Shown: positions 1-8,943, counted from the first letter of the stretch. The stretch: DNA of 64,000 nt from Candidatus Poribacteria bacterium (GCA_022827185.1 JAJDTM010000005.1:472595-536594); one strand, 5' to 3'. The notes: a model not told the origin generated them from the sequence alone. Numbers and translations are program-made.

Positions 1-9
1 GAGGTTTGC

Positions 10-357
10 ATGTCTTATGTTCTTATCGGTCTAAATATTGCTGCACACTTAGCTCTTATTGGGCTGTTGATATTTTTATGTTTCCGGACGAAATCAAAAG
101 GTTTGATACTCATTAGTGCCGTACTTCTTATGAGTGAGATCTCTGGTTTGATTTTTGAACAAGTTGTTAAGTCAGATTGGTGGCGATGGGAACCGGATAA
201 AATGATGGACGAAGGAATACTGGGTATGAATCGCTTGACTTTCCTAATGACAGTAGGGCTGGTAAAATCTTTACTGTACAGATGTTTATGTTTGCTTGGT
301 GTTTTTCTAATCTATAAAGAGTGGCGACAGGGAAAGTTTCGCTATCCTCCAACCTGA
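10..357 (+). CDS. Small multi-pass membrane protein (paralogue of 2476-2844)
   Basis: Unrecognised 115-residue protein. The N-terminal half is strongly hydrophobic (two predicted membrane segments, about residues 3-25 and 34-50), a third hydrophobic segment lies near residues 80-103, and the tail reads YKEWRQGKFRYP. The start has GAGG 5 nt upstream of ATG. A second copy with the same architecture and nearly the same tail lies at 2476-2844, so the two flank the ATPase/PIN pair. Function unknown. The shared tail and the position around a nuclease-type operon suggest either an old tandem duplication split by an insertion, or two membrane partners of one module (inference). Confidence 0.6.
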   Translation: MSYVLIGLNIAAHLALIGLLIFLCFRTKSKGLILISAVLLMSEISGLIFEQVVKSDWWRWEPDKMMDEGILGMNRLTFLMTVGLVKSLLYRCLCLLGVFLIYKEWRQGKFRYPPT

Positions 358-360
358 ACA

Positions 361-488
361 CCCAGGGTTATTTAGTTTTCCGCTTTTACGCAGATTCTGA
401 GGACCCAGGACCGGTAGGTGCGGTTTCCTAACCGCACCGGAACCGTAAAAGAAGACATGAAACCCGATAATTTCTTAAAACTAAATGA
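361..488. repeat. Dispersed palindromic repeat, short form
   Basis: The centre is a hairpin: CCGGTAGGTGCGGTT, a short loop, then AACCGCACCGG. Its flanks (CAGGGTTATTTAGTTTTCCG on the left, ATGAAACCCGATAATTTCTT on the right) match the longer copy at 49875-50086, which carries about 90 extra bases between the arms. No ORF is present. It sits just downstream of the first small membrane protein gene. Confidence 0.7.
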
Positions 489-511
489 CCCTAATACCTC
501 GGCAAATTCTT

Positions 512-541
512 TTGACAGACCCTGATTGAATGTGCTACTAT
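512..541 (+). promoter_or_regulatory. Sigma-70-type promoter for the ATPase/PIN operon
   Basis: TTGACA, 18-nt spacer, TACTAT, ending 99 nt before the ATPase start codon. Confidence 0.55.
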
Positions 542-640
542 GGTGGGTAGTGTGTATCAAGAATACTACAAATTGACGTGTTTCAGAACAAAAATCCAGA
601 CAGAATGGTAATAACACAATAGCGTTGTGGAGATGACAAC

Positions 641-1945
641 ATGAACATTACCCAATTCACAATGGAAGAAGTCCGCTGTTTCAGCGAACGCCAGACACTT
701 GAAATCCGCCCTCTGACCTTTTTAGTCGGTGAAAATAGCACTGGCAAAACCACCGCATTGGCGTGTTTCCATGTATTAGCGGGGTATTTGCGCGGGGACA
801 GAGTGGATTTTAATTCGTATCCGTATTCCATGGGGACCTTCAGAGATATTGTCAGAAATAGCAAGGAAAAAGAAAAAAAATTTAAGCTTGGATTTGCGTC
901 TAAATACAATAATGAAGATACTGAAACAACAATTGAATTCGTTGAAAAAAAAGCAGGAATAGAGCCAGTCGTTAGTTCAATAACAATGAAACTTATTGAT
1001 GGTGAAATCATTGTTCGATCTGAAGACGCAATGGGTAGGGAATTACGTTTAGATTCCTTTAACGAAGAACAGAATCGATATAGAATAGCGTGTGATACTG
1101 ATAGATTAAACGAATATGCCGTTTACTTCTTTTTCGGACCTTTCACACGAGAATCTAACGGTGAAATAGCTTTCTCAGAATATTTTAAGAAAAAAGTTAA
1201 AGAATTTGAATGCAGTCCGTGGGATATCTTTCGAGAGATGTCTGTATTTAGTACATCGCCAGTCCGCTCGCGTCCTAAACGAACCTATGATCCAACAAGG
1301 GAATTTGACGATCCAGAAGGCAGCGATGTTCCTATGTATTTAATGCGGATTGAAGCGACTGAGAAAAAAAATTGGGAAGCGTTAAAAACACAATTAGTCG
1401 AGTTTGGCAGGAATTCTGGGCTATTTGAGAACATAGACGTAAAAAACCTTGGACGCTCTTTGGGGGCTCCATTCCAACTACAGGTCAAAGTCCGCGGTCC
1501 TAAAGCAAATATCAATGATGTCGGTTACGGTGTCAGTCAAATTCTACCAATTTTAGTGCAGATTTTAAATCCCAGTATTTCTAAAAATGCTCAGCGTGAT
1601 CCAATGCAGGCATTTTTTTCTTTGTTACAACAACCTGAAATCCACTTGCATCCAAAAGCACAGGCAGAACTATCTTCTTTACTGGTGAAATTGGCTAATA
1701 GCGGAAATCAGTCATTTATCGTTGAGACCCACAGCGACTATATGATTGACCGCGCGCGCGTCGACATTATGAGGGGCAACATCCGTCCCGAAGATGTTTC
1801 CCTGATTTATTTTGAACCAAAGGAGCGCGTTGTTAAGGTACACAATATTGGTTTTGATAAAATGGCAAATTTGATCGGTGCCCCGACGAATTATAGGGAA
1901 TTTTTTCTGAAAGAGTCCAAACGACTTATGGGGTTTAAGGATTAA
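641..1945 (+). CDS. OLD/ABC-type AAA ATPase (AAA_21-like), probable defence-type ATPase
   Basis: A 434-residue P-loop ATPase. Walker A is GENSTGKT at residues 30-37, an ABC-signature-like GYGVSQILPIL lies near residue 297, a Walker-B region PEIHLHPKAQAEL near 335, and an H-loop VETHSDYMIDR near 360. This is the layout of the AAA_21/DUF3696-like branch of the OLD and SMC-like ATPases. No TOPRIM domain follows, so it is not a full OLD nuclease. GGAG lies 9 nt before the ATG. The next gene, a PIN-type nuclease, starts 3 nt after the stop, so the two are co-translated. In related two-gene systems (Septu PtuA/PtuB, PARIS, Gabija) such an ATPase controls a nuclease partner; that role here is inference. 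Confidence 0.8.
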   Translation: MNITQFTMEEVRCFSERQTLEIRPLTFLVGENSTGKTTALACFHVLAGYLRGDRVDFNSYPYSMGTFRDIVRNSKEKEKKFKLGFASKYNNEDTETTIEFVEKKAGIEPVVSSITMKLIDGEIIVRSEDAMGRELRLDSFNEEQNRYRIACDTDRLNEYAVYFFFGPFTRESNGEIAFSEYFKKKVKEFECSPWDIFREMSVFSTSPVRSRPKRTYDPTREFDDPEGSDVPMYLMRIEATEKKNWEALKTQLVEFGRNSGLFENIDVKNLGRSLGAPFQLQVKVRGPKANINDVGYGVSQILPILVQILNPSISKNAQRDPMQAFFSLLQQPEIHLHPKAQAELSSLLVKLANSGNQSFIVETHSDYMIDRARVDIMRGNIRPEDVSLIYFEPKERVVKVHNIGFDKMANLIGAPTNYREFFLKESKRLMGFKD

Positions 1946-1948
1946 GTA

Positions 1949-2380
1949 ATGTGTATTATTGTGGATACAAATACTTTTCATAAATTCAAGGAACCGGACA
2001 ATGAAGATATGGAACCTGTGTGGACCTGGTTAGAGAAAAGAGATGGCAAAATCGCTTATGCTAGCACAGAGAAATTGGAAGATGAATGGGATAATGGAGG
2101 AATGCAGAACTTGAGAAACCAATTAAGACAAGCAGGTAAACTCAAAGTAGTATCCTCCGAAGATGTGCAAGAGAAAGCAGATGAACTGAAAGGCGAAATA
2201 GTATCAGATGACGAGCATATTATCGCATTGGCTCTGATAGCAAGAGTAAAAGTGCTGGTATCTTACCGAGAAGGCGACAGAAATTTATTCGCAGATTTCA
2301 AGAATCGTCAGTTAGTTGGAGGCAAAGTATATACGCGAAAAACACATACACGTATGCTCACTAAAGACACTTGCCCCTAA
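1949..2380 (+). CDS. PIN-like nuclease partner of the ATPase
   Basis: A 143-residue protein with spaced acidic residues of a PIN fold: IIVDTN near the N-terminus (D6), KLEDEW near residue 45, SDDEHIIALA near 90 and YREGDRNLFADF near 108. PIN proteins are metal-dependent RNases or, more rarely, DNases. It begins 3 nt after the ATPase stop without its own strong Shine-Dalgarno, which points to coupled translation. No classical small antitoxin lies beside it, so a VapBC pair is unlikely; the ATPase looks like the regulator. The specific pairing of an OLD-like ATPase with a PIN protein is the basis for proposing a defence module. Confidence 0.7.
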   Translation: MCIIVDTNTFHKFKEPDNEDMEPVWTWLEKRDGKIAYASTEKLEDEWDNGGMQNLRNQLRQAGKLKVVSSEDVQEKADELKGEIVSDDEHIIALALIARVKVLVSYREGDRNLFADFKNRQLVGGKVYTRKTHTRMLTKDTCP

Positions 2381-2475
2381 TAGGACTCATGCATTGCCCC
2401 TTAAAGTCTCCCTGATAATTTGCCCAACAGGAATAGAACGACAATCAAGTTTTAGATTTACTGGAGCCTTCAAGC

Positions 2476-2844
2476 ATGTTTGCGAATATTCTTATCGGTC
2501 TAATATATATTTCATACGTGATATTGGCAGGATTTTTGGTGTTTTTATGCCTCCGAACGCGGTCAAAAGGTGTGATATTCATCACCGCGGTCTTCATCGG
2601 ATTCAGGTTTCTGAGTCTGATTTTCGATGCAGCTCTCAACACGGTTCTCGACGCATATATAGGGCAATGGGACCCGGGTCAAGACGTAAGAGGCGTGAAA
2701 TTGCTACGAAGATTGGATATCGCCATAATAGTTGCGCATGTAAAATCCATATTATTCATATTATACGTCAATTTGTACCTCCTCGGTGCGTTTCTCATCT
2801 ACAAAGAGTGGCGACAGGGCAAGTTTCGCCACCCTTCAACCTGA
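2476..2844 (+). CDS. Small multi-pass membrane protein (paralogue of 10-357)
   Basis: A 122-residue hydrophobic protein whose N-terminus (ILIGL, then FLVFLCLRTRSKG) and C-terminus (FLIYKEWRQGKFRHP) match the 115-residue protein at the window start. The middle has diverged. GGAG lies 10 nt upstream of the chosen ATG. About three membrane segments are expected. Function unknown; noted because the two copies bracket the ATPase/PIN operon. Confidence 0.6.
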   Translation: MFANILIGLIYISYVILAGFLVFLCLRTRSKGVIFITAVFIGFRFLSLIFDAALNTVLDAYIGQWDPGQDVRGVKLLRRLDIAIIVAHVKSILFILYVNLYLLGAFLIYKEWRQGKFRHPST

Positions 2845-2900
2845 ACACCGAAAAGGACTCAAGTCGTAACGAGATCCCTGTTGTCAACAATGATGACTTG

Positions 2901-3290
2901 TTAGATGTTACGACGATTGGACTCCTGTTTTAGCCAATAGCGAATCCCTTTACTTGCATAAGGCTCGGACGCATAACGTGGAATGACGTGCAAATGCGCA
3001 TGGAATACTGTTTGTCCAGCTACCGCCCCACAATTCCAACCGAGATTGTAACCTTGAGGATTGTATTCAGTATCAAGCAGTGCCTTAACCTCCGTGAGAA
3101 GTGAAAATGTGGAGGTGATTTCTTCTGTGGTGAGATCGAATGCTGATTGCCGATGGGCTCTTGGCACAATAATCCCAGAACCTTCCAGAATCGGATGTTT
3201 TAGATCAATAAAAAGACTCAACTCGTTTTCAAGTAGAACAGCATTGTCATTAACTTTCGGTGGGCAGAACGGACAACTCACAATATCCAT
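2901..3290 (-). CDS. HIT-family hydrolase
   Basis: A 129-residue histidine-triad protein. The triad is HAHLHVIPR with H97, H99 and H101; the N-terminal zinc-type cysteines are SCPFC. HIT proteins hydrolyse nucleoside phosphoramidates, dinucleoside polyphosphates or related nucleotide conjugates in the cytoplasm; the exact substrate cannot be read here. An AGGAG motif abuts the annotated ATG, so the GTG three codons later (at 3281, 9 nt from that motif) may be the true start. Convergent with the 2476-2844 gene and upstream of nothing obvious on its own strand; the ThDP enzyme further along is a separate unit. Confidence 0.9.
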   Translation of the reverse strand: MDIVSCPFCPPKVNDNAVLLENELSLFIDLKHPILEGSGIIVPRAHRQSAFDLTTEEITSTFSLLTEVKALLDTEYNPQGYNLGWNCGAVAGQTVFHAHLHVIPRYASEPYASKGIRYWLKQESNRRNI

Positions 3291-3375
3291 CTCCTAACGA
3301 GCGTTTCCGCTCCACGACTACGAGATAGGTGGCTGTGCGAGGCACGGTGGCCCCACACTACCGTATAATCCACAT

Positions 3376-5049
3376 TTACGAAGGCATCCACGTCCGCGGC
3401 GCAATCCCTTCCACATGCGTTTTCACATCCACAACCGCTGGCATATTCGACGCAAACGCCTGATCCAACGCACCCGCAAGTTCACTCGGCTTGTTCACCG
3501 TAATCCCGAAACACCCCATTGATTCCGCCATCTTCGCGAAATCCGCATCCGGGAACAACCAAAGCTCATCGGAACCGGATGTCCGACCCCCATAAACCGA
3601 CTCAACGCCACCCTGCTCCTGATTCAACGAGTGATTGTTGTTCACAACGATAACAGCATTAATCCCGCACTTCATCGCCGTATCCAGTTCTGTCATGTGA
3701 TACCAGATACCGCCATCACCCGTGAAGCAAAGCACCGGTCTATCGGGCTGCGCACACTTCGCACCCATCGCCGCGGGGACCCCCCATCCAAGCGAACCCG
3801 AACACCGTATAAAACTCTGGTCGGGATGTTTAAAATCAATCATCGTCCCAGTCCAGATACCTGAATGCCCCGTATCCGATACGAGAATCGCGTCTGACGG
3901 CAGATAATCTGTCAGTTCTCGACACAACCGTTCCGGTAGCATCGGCAACCGCTCTGAATCCACTTTCTCGCTAACGCTCTCTTTCCAATTCTGCACTAAT
4001 TCTTGCACGCGGCCAACCCAATCGGTTCTTTCCTCTGTAGTTTCTGCCGTTTCAAGCATCCGGCGTAGTGTATTCCGCACATCTCCTTGCATCCCCAACT
4101 GAATCGGATAATTCCGTCCGAGTTCATCAGGATTAATATCGAGTTGTATAATCGGGGTGCCTTGTGGTGGAATCTTATAGCCGTTGGTCACCTGTCCACC
4201 GGTATGGCTACCGATAAAGAAGACGAGGTCTGCTTCGCATACGGCTTGGTTCGCACACGCCCGCGAGTATGAACCGGGGGTGCCTACCGCTAACGGATGG
4301 TCGCTCGGAAACATCGCCTTCGCATTCAAGGAGGTCGCCACCGGAATCGAAAGTTTCTCAGCGAACGCTATGAGTTCTGCGCGTGCGTCCGAAGCCGTTA
4401 CGCCGCCACCCGCCACAATGATAGGGCGTTTCGCATCGGTGAGAAGTCTGATGGCTTCTGTCACTTTTTCCGCTTCTGCTTCCGGTCGGAACGGTGGTAA
4501 TTTAGCAAATGCGTCTTCGATGATGACCTCAAGTTCACCCTCCCGATCAATAACCGACGACCCTGCGATACCTTCAAAGTCGAGGTGAGCAGGTCCCGGT
4601 GTCCCTGTCGTCGCTGAACGGAACGCTTGACGTAAATAGAAAGGAAGCTGCTCCGGTGTCGCGACATAGGCACTGTATTTGGTAACAGCGGAAAACGGAT
4701 TGACGTGATCTACCTCCTGATAGGCGTGCCGTTGTTGATTAATCTGGTTTTCTTTACCCGTCAGTGCAACGACTGGTGAGCAGGCGAGATACGCATCCTG
4801 TAACCCTGCGGCAAGGTTAACCGCCCCCACCGATTGTGCCATACAGAGACTCGGCGCGCGATTCACGCGAGCGTAGGCATCCGCCATATATGCAGCCGCT
4901 TTCTCACCGTGCGTCTGAACCCGCTTAATCCCAAGGTTTTCCATCTCCATCAAAGCCCGCGGTCCGATGTAGGGCATAAAAAAGACGTGCGTAATCCCAT
5001 ACCCGTGAACAGTTTCAGCAATAAATCGAGCACCCGTCATTTTCGGCAT
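3376..5049 (-). CDS. Thiamine-diphosphate-dependent enzyme, acetolactate synthase-like
   Basis: A 557-residue ThDP enzyme with the three-domain layout of acetohydroxyacid synthase, benzoylformate decarboxylase and relatives. The N-terminal pyrimidine-binding domain has the catalytic glutamate in THGEKAAAYMADAYA (E49); a central DHS-like domain follows; the C-terminal ThDP domain has FTGDGGIWYHMTE and, after a normal interval, VVNNNHSLNQ. The start is set at 5049 because GAGGAG lies 8 nt upstream; an in-frame ATG nine codons earlier lacks such a site. No regulatory subunit lies beside it, so a catabolic C-C lyase or decarboxylase is as likely as branched-chain amino acid synthesis. Confidence 0.85.
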   Translation of the reverse strand: MPKMTGARFIAETVHGYGITHVFFMPYIGPRALMEMENLGIKRVQTHGEKAAAYMADAYARVNRAPSLCMAQSVGAVNLAAGLQDAYLACSPVVALTGKENQINQQRHAYQEVDHVNPFSAVTKYSAYVATPEQLPFYLRQAFRSATTGTPGPAHLDFEGIAGSSVIDREGELEVIIEDAFAKLPPFRPEAEAEKVTEAIRLLTDAKRPIIVAGGGVTASDARAELIAFAEKLSIPVATSLNAKAMFPSDHPLAVGTPGSYSRACANQAVCEADLVFFIGSHTGGQVTNGYKIPPQGTPIIQLDINPDELGRNYPIQLGMQGDVRNTLRRMLETAETTEERTDWVGRVQELVQNWKESVSEKVDSERLPMLPERLCRELTDYLPSDAILVSDTGHSGIWTGTMIDFKHPDQSFIRCSGSLGWGVPAAMGAKCAQPDRPVLCFTGDGGIWYHMTELDTAMKCGINAVIVVNNNHSLNQEQGGVESVYGGRTSGSDELWLFPDADFAKMAESMGCFGITVNKPSELAGALDQAFASNMPAVVDVKTHVEGIAPRTWMPS

Positions 5050-5154
5050 GAATTCTTCTCCTCGTTGTTTCGGCATAATTTGCAGTACGATATAGGATTC
5101 ATTTTACCAATTTTCGGCGTAACTTACAAGTATCAACTTTTTATTGAAATAAAT

Positions 5155-5184
5155 TTGGTAAGAAATCATCAAAGATGTTATAAT
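5155..5184 (+). promoter_or_regulatory. Sigma-70-type promoter upstream of first LamG gene
   Basis: TTGGTA, 18-nt spacer, TATAAT, 94 nt before the ATG at 5279. The third LamG gene has an equivalent promoter at 7046-7075 with the same spacer. Confidence 0.55.
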
Positions 5185-5278
5185 GGCTTTACCGGTTTCG
5201 AGAAACTTAAAGCACCTAAAAGACTACACCCAAAATTTTTATAGATGCGGGAACGTCTTCCGCAAGGAGCAACGCTCG

Positions 5279-6121
5279 ATGAAAATAGTAATCCTTTTCT
5301 TAACCTTCACACTAACACTCACGATGTTTATACATAACGGATACACGGAACCGATTGTCACAGATGGACTCGTGAGTTATTGGACGTTTGACAAACAAGA
5401 CATCGCTGGCGGTACAGTCAAAGATGTCTGGGGTGAAAATGATGGGAAGATCGTCGGGGACCCGAAAGTTGTTGCCGGACAAGTCGGGGATGCTCTCGAA
5501 TTTGACGGTTCTGACGATTATGTGAACCTGACGAACCTCGGCGATTTTGGGGAAAAGGTCGGTGCATCTACGTTTGAAGCGTGGGTCAAGACCAGCTTCA
5601 AGAAAGAATGGACGACGCTTTTCAAAGTCCTTGACCAAGGCTGCAATATGGCATGGGCGATTGATGTCAACCGGAGCGCGAAAGCCGGATTCCCGTTTGC
5701 TGCGGATATTGTTCACTACTATGTCCGTCAGAAGTCTGCTGCGGGTTGCAACGCCATCGCTGTTGAGATTGAGTTTGCGCTGTCAGATGGCAAATGGCAC
5801 CACATCGTTTTCGGGATTGTAGACCCCGGTAACTCCGAAGTCAGCATCTATATGGACGGTGAACCCCAAGAAATTATTGAGGGCGATGTAAAGAAACTTG
5901 ATACCTTTATTCCGTTCGTAGAGCCGGTCTACATAGGCGCGGCGAACAATCGCGGTAACGTCGAACGGCATTTTCCCGGTGTCATTGATGAAGTCCGCAT
6001 TTACGATCGACCCCTCACCGCCGACGAAGTAACCCGAAATTTTAAGTCGAAAATCGGACTGTCTGTCCACGCAGCCGAGAAGCTGCCTCTTGTCTGGGGA
6101 ACTCTGAAGACAGAATTATAG
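5279..6121 (+). CDS. Secreted LamG/concanavalin-like domain protein 1
   Basis: A 280-residue exported protein. Residues 1-21 form a signal peptide. The rest is one LamG-like beta-sandwich: VTDGLVSYWTFD, ALEFDGSDDYVNL, EAWVKT, KWHHIVFGIVD, PGVIDEVRIYDRPLTADEV. It ends with AAEKLPLVWGTLKTEL. LamG_3 modules bind carbohydrates or proteins outside the cell; the ligand is unknown. The start at 5279 follows AAGGAG and gives a proper signal peptide, so the longer frame from 5183 is not used. It is the first of three tandem paralogues, most like the second. Confidence 0.85.
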   Translation: MKIVILFLTFTLTLTMFIHNGYTEPIVTDGLVSYWTFDKQDIAGGTVKDVWGENDGKIVGDPKVVAGQVGDALEFDGSDDYVNLTNLGDFGEKVGASTFEAWVKTSFKKEWTTLFKVLDQGCNMAWAIDVNRSAKAGFPFAADIVHYYVRQKSAAGCNAIAVEIEFALSDGKWHHIVFGIVDPGNSEVSIYMDGEPQEIIEGDVKKLDTFIPFVEPVYIGAANNRGNVERHFPGVIDEVRIYDRPLTADEVTRNFKSKIGLSVHAAEKLPLVWGTLKTEL

Positions 6122-6154
6122 GGCGCGATTCGTACACCTAAAGGAGGGGTTACT

Positions 6155-6994
6155 ATGAAAAGTCTCATCTATCTCCTCGCAATCACGCTAATTATTACGA
6201 TGTCTTTCCAAAACGGGCATACACAACCCATCGTAACAGATGGACTCGTCAGTTATTGGACATTTGACGAGAAGGACATTACTGGTTTTACAGTTAAAGA
6301 TGTCTGGGGTGAAAATGACGGTAGAATCGTCGGGGATCCGAAAATCGTTGATGGACAAGTCGGAGAGGCACTCGAATTTGACGGTGCTAACGACCACGTG
6401 AACTTGACGAACCTCGGCGATTTTGGAAAGAAAATCGGCACATCTACATTTGAGGTCTGGATGAAAACCAGTTTTAAAAATGATTGGACAACCCTCTTCA
6501 AAGTCCTTGACCAAGGTTGTAACATGGCATGGGCAATCGAGCCTAACCGGAGCGCATTAGCCGGATTCCCGTTTGCTGAAGGGGTCATTCATTTCTATGT
6601 CCGTCAAAAATCGGCGGCAGGCTGCAACGCTATCCCCGTTGAAATTGAATTTCCGATCTCCGATGGGCAATGGCACCATATCGTTTTCGCAATCGAGGAC
6701 GCTGGTAAAGCCGAAGTCAGCATTTATATGGACGGTGAGCCACAAGAGGTCATCCGTGGCGACGTGAAGGAACTCGACAATTTTGTTCCATTTGTGGAAC
6801 CCATTTTTATCGGCGCTGGAAACAATCGCGGTGCCGTCAGCCGGCATTTTCCCGGCACCATTGATGAAGTCCGAATTTATGATCGACCCCTCACCGCTGG
6901 CGAAGTAACCCGAAACTTCAAATCGAAAATCGGTTTATCCGTTGAGGCAGCCGAGAAGTTACCTATCGTTTGGGGCAACCTAAAGATACAATGA
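6155..6994 (+). CDS. Secreted LamG/concanavalin-like domain protein 2
   Basis: A 279-residue paralogue of the preceding protein, aligned over its whole length with the same signal peptide style, the same WTTLFKVLDQGCNMAWAI segment containing one cysteine, the second cysteine in SAAGCNAI, and the AAEKLPIVWGNLK tail. AAAGGAGGGG lies 7 nt before ATG, a strong site. The gap to the upstream copy is only 33 nt, so both are probably on one transcript from 5155. The high similarity and tight spacing point to recent tandem duplication (inference). Confidence 0.85.
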   Translation: MKSLIYLLAITLIITMSFQNGHTQPIVTDGLVSYWTFDEKDITGFTVKDVWGENDGRIVGDPKIVDGQVGEALEFDGANDHVNLTNLGDFGKKIGTSTFEVWMKTSFKNDWTTLFKVLDQGCNMAWAIEPNRSALAGFPFAEGVIHFYVRQKSAAGCNAIPVEIEFPISDGQWHHIVFAIEDAGKAEVSIYMDGEPQEVIRGDVKELDNFVPFVEPIFIGAGNNRGAVSRHFPGTIDEVRIYDRPLTAGEVTRNFKSKIGLSVEAAEKLPIVWGNLKIQ

Positions 6995-7045
6995 TACGAC
7001 GGGATCGGATAGGTTGTATAACCCCTAACTTCTCCAAATTTAGAT

Positions 7046-7075
7046 TTGCATACAAACACTGGAAAATGATATAAT
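7046..7075 (+). promoter_or_regulatory. Sigma-70-type promoter upstream of third LamG gene
   Basis: TTGCAT, 18-nt spacer, TATAAT, 85 nt before the ATG at 7161; the third LamG copy thus has its own promoter. Confidence 0.55.
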
Positions 7076-7160
7076 CTGTCTATCAAATTTTTGAAGGCAG
7101 ATGCCATAAGTGTCCATTGTATAGGCATAACCTTACCGCGCATTCAAAGGAGCAGTTGCC

Positions 7161-8114
7161 ATGAAAAAACTCATCTTTCTCCTTACATTCACGCTTACGA
7201 TTACCATGTTCTCCCACAACGGGATCACAGAACCAGTAACAGATGGGCTTGTGAGTTACTGGACGTTTGACCAACAGGACATTGATGGCAAAAGAGCCAA
7301 GGATGTCTGGGGCAAAAACAATGGAACAATTGTAGGAAATCCGAAACGTGTTGCCGGGCGAGTAAAGGGTGCTTTGGAATTTGATGGTTCTAACGATTAT
7401 GTGAACCTGACAAACCTCGGCGATTTTGGGAATCAACTCGGGACCTTTACATTTGAAGCTTGGATCAAAACCAGTTTGAAAGGAAAACGCTGGACAACAC
7501 TCTTCAAAGTCCGAGACGCGGACTGTGCAATGGGTTGGGGAATTGATCTCAATGGATGGAGGGAACACCCTAACTTGCCATTGAAATTGGAACGGACGTT
7601 TCTTTTTGACAACTTTCTTGGGTTTGGGCCAGATTTTGATGAGAACATTAATTTTACGAAGGATGTCATTCGCTTTTATCGGACCAATAAAGTGGAGATT
7701 AAAGTGGGACCGCCTGTATGCCAGCATTCAACCCCTGGATTGCGGTTCCCGATTTCAGATGGAGAATGGCATCACCTTGTTTGGGTCAATGGAGGCCCCT
7801 TTGTAGATGAAGACGGACGCGAGTGGGACAGAGAAAACGCCATCTATATAGACGGTAAACGGAAAGTGCGCGGTAAGAGCAAAGGACAACCCTTCATTTT
7901 TATGGCGTTCAGGGAACCTGTCTATCTTGGCGCGGGGAACAATCGTGGTAAAGCAGAAGCGTTTTTCAACGGCATCATCGACGAAGTCCGCATCTATAAC
8001 CGACCGCTCACTGAAGACGAAGTGACCCAAAATTTTGAATCCAAAATCGGTTTATCCGTTGAGGCAGCCGAGAAACTGCCTGTCCTTTGGGGCAACCTGA
8101 AAACAGCACAATAA
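7161..8114 (+). CDS. Secreted LamG/concanavalin-like domain protein 3
   Basis: A 317-residue member of the same paralogue family with a 21-24 residue signal peptide, VTDGLVSYWTFDQQD, the YVNLTNLGDFG segment shared by all copies, WHHLVWVNGG, IIDEVRIYNRPLTEDEV and a tail AAEKLPVLWGNLKTAQ. It is longer than copies 1 and 2 through an insertion around residues 130-185 rich in aromatic and charged residues, which would lie on a loop of the beta-sandwich. AAAGGAG lies 7 nt upstream of ATG. The insertion and own promoter suggest it has specialised. Confidence 0.85.
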   Translation: MKKLIFLLTFTLTITMFSHNGITEPVTDGLVSYWTFDQQDIDGKRAKDVWGKNNGTIVGNPKRVAGRVKGALEFDGSNDYVNLTNLGDFGNQLGTFTFEAWIKTSLKGKRWTTLFKVRDADCAMGWGIDLNGWREHPNLPLKLERTFLFDNFLGFGPDFDENINFTKDVIRFYRTNKVEIKVGPPVCQHSTPGLRFPISDGEWHHLVWVNGGPFVDEDGREWDRENAIYIDGKRKVRGKSKGQPFIFMAFREPVYLGAGNNRGKAEAFFNGIIDEVRIYNRPLTEDEVTQNFESKIGLSVEAAEKLPVLWGNLKTAQ

Positions 8115-8148
8115 GGTAGCGTTAACCACGGTACGATAAGGAATTTGA

Positions 8149-8934
8149 ATGCTAACACCAGACGAAAAATGGTTCTTTGATCATCACGGATTTATTATCC
8201 TCCGCAAAGTCGTTCCACCTGAGGATATCGAACGGATGATTGAACTCGGCAACCAGTGGCACGACATGTCTCTTGACGAATTGCCACCACCGCTGACCTC
8301 TACATCCCAGACAGGCGAGACTTCACCCACGATTGCACACTGGATCAATCATATCCAATACGGGGATCCGGCATTCCAACGGCTTGTCCTTAACCGAGAG
8401 ATTATGCGCGTGATTATTGCGCTGACGCGAGGAACCCCCTGTCTCGTTGACTGTGCTTTAACCAAGAACTACAAAACCTCCGATGACATCCATTTCCATG
8501 CCGCGGGTCAAGATTACAGTGTTGACGAATTGGGACCTCGCGCCGGTTTTCTCAATGCGGGGACCTCCTTAGTTGATGTACCAGAAGGAACAGGTTTCGT
8601 CTGTCTACTCGGAAGCCATAAACGCAACTTCGATCCTCCCGATGATCTTTCTATTTACGACGGATCCCCAACGGTTATCAATGTCCCTGTCAACGCTGGC
8701 GACTGTGTTATCTTTACAGAAGCACTCTACCACGGCGGAAGACGCTGGACGGAAGACTATCCGCGCTTCACAATTTTTAACCGCTATATTGATAATGCAT
8801 CACACAATTCCCTTCCGATTGAAAGTCATAAACACCTGATTTCAGATGAGGTTTATGAATTGGAGCAGCCTGCAATCCAAGGGCAGCGGAAGCGGGTAGT
8901 AGAGCGCATCCTAAGTGAATTGGACACAAGTTGA
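8149..8934 (+). CDS. Phytanoyl-CoA dioxygenase (PhyH) family protein
   Basis: A 261-residue member of the PhyH branch of Fe(II)/2-oxoglutarate oxygenases, opening with the family's WFFDHHGFIILRKVV. The usual facial triad is H-x-D and a distal H, with an Arg holding 2-oxoglutarate. Here the distal H195 (LYHGGRRW) and R206 (PRFTIF) are visible, but the first site reads H117-A-A rather than H-x-D. So either iron is bound by two histidines plus an outside ligand, as in Fe/2OG halogenases, or the protein is not a standard hydroxylase. It ends 9 nt before the next large gene, likely an operon with it. Such genes are abundant in Poribacteria; substrate unknown. Confidence 0.8.
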   Translation: MLTPDEKWFFDHHGFIILRKVVPPEDIERMIELGNQWHDMSLDELPPPLTSTSQTGETSPTIAHWINHIQYGDPAFQRLVLNREIMRVIIALTRGTPCLVDCALTKNYKTSDDIHFHAAGQDYSVDELGPRAGFLNAGTSLVDVPEGTGFVCLLGSHKRNFDPPDDLSIYDGSPTVINVPVNAGDCVIFTEALYHGGRRWTEDYPRFTIFNRYIDNASHNSLPIESHKHLISDEVYELEQPAIQGQRKRVVERILSELDTS

Positions 8935-8943
8935 GGTTTTACG

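Noticed and set aside
2316..2933. 205-codon plus-strand frame
   Set aside because: Overlaps both the PIN gene and the second membrane protein in another frame; composition is not protein-like.
4834..5244. 136-codon plus-strand frame
   Set aside because: Antisense to the start of the ThDP enzyme gene and running into the LamG promoter.
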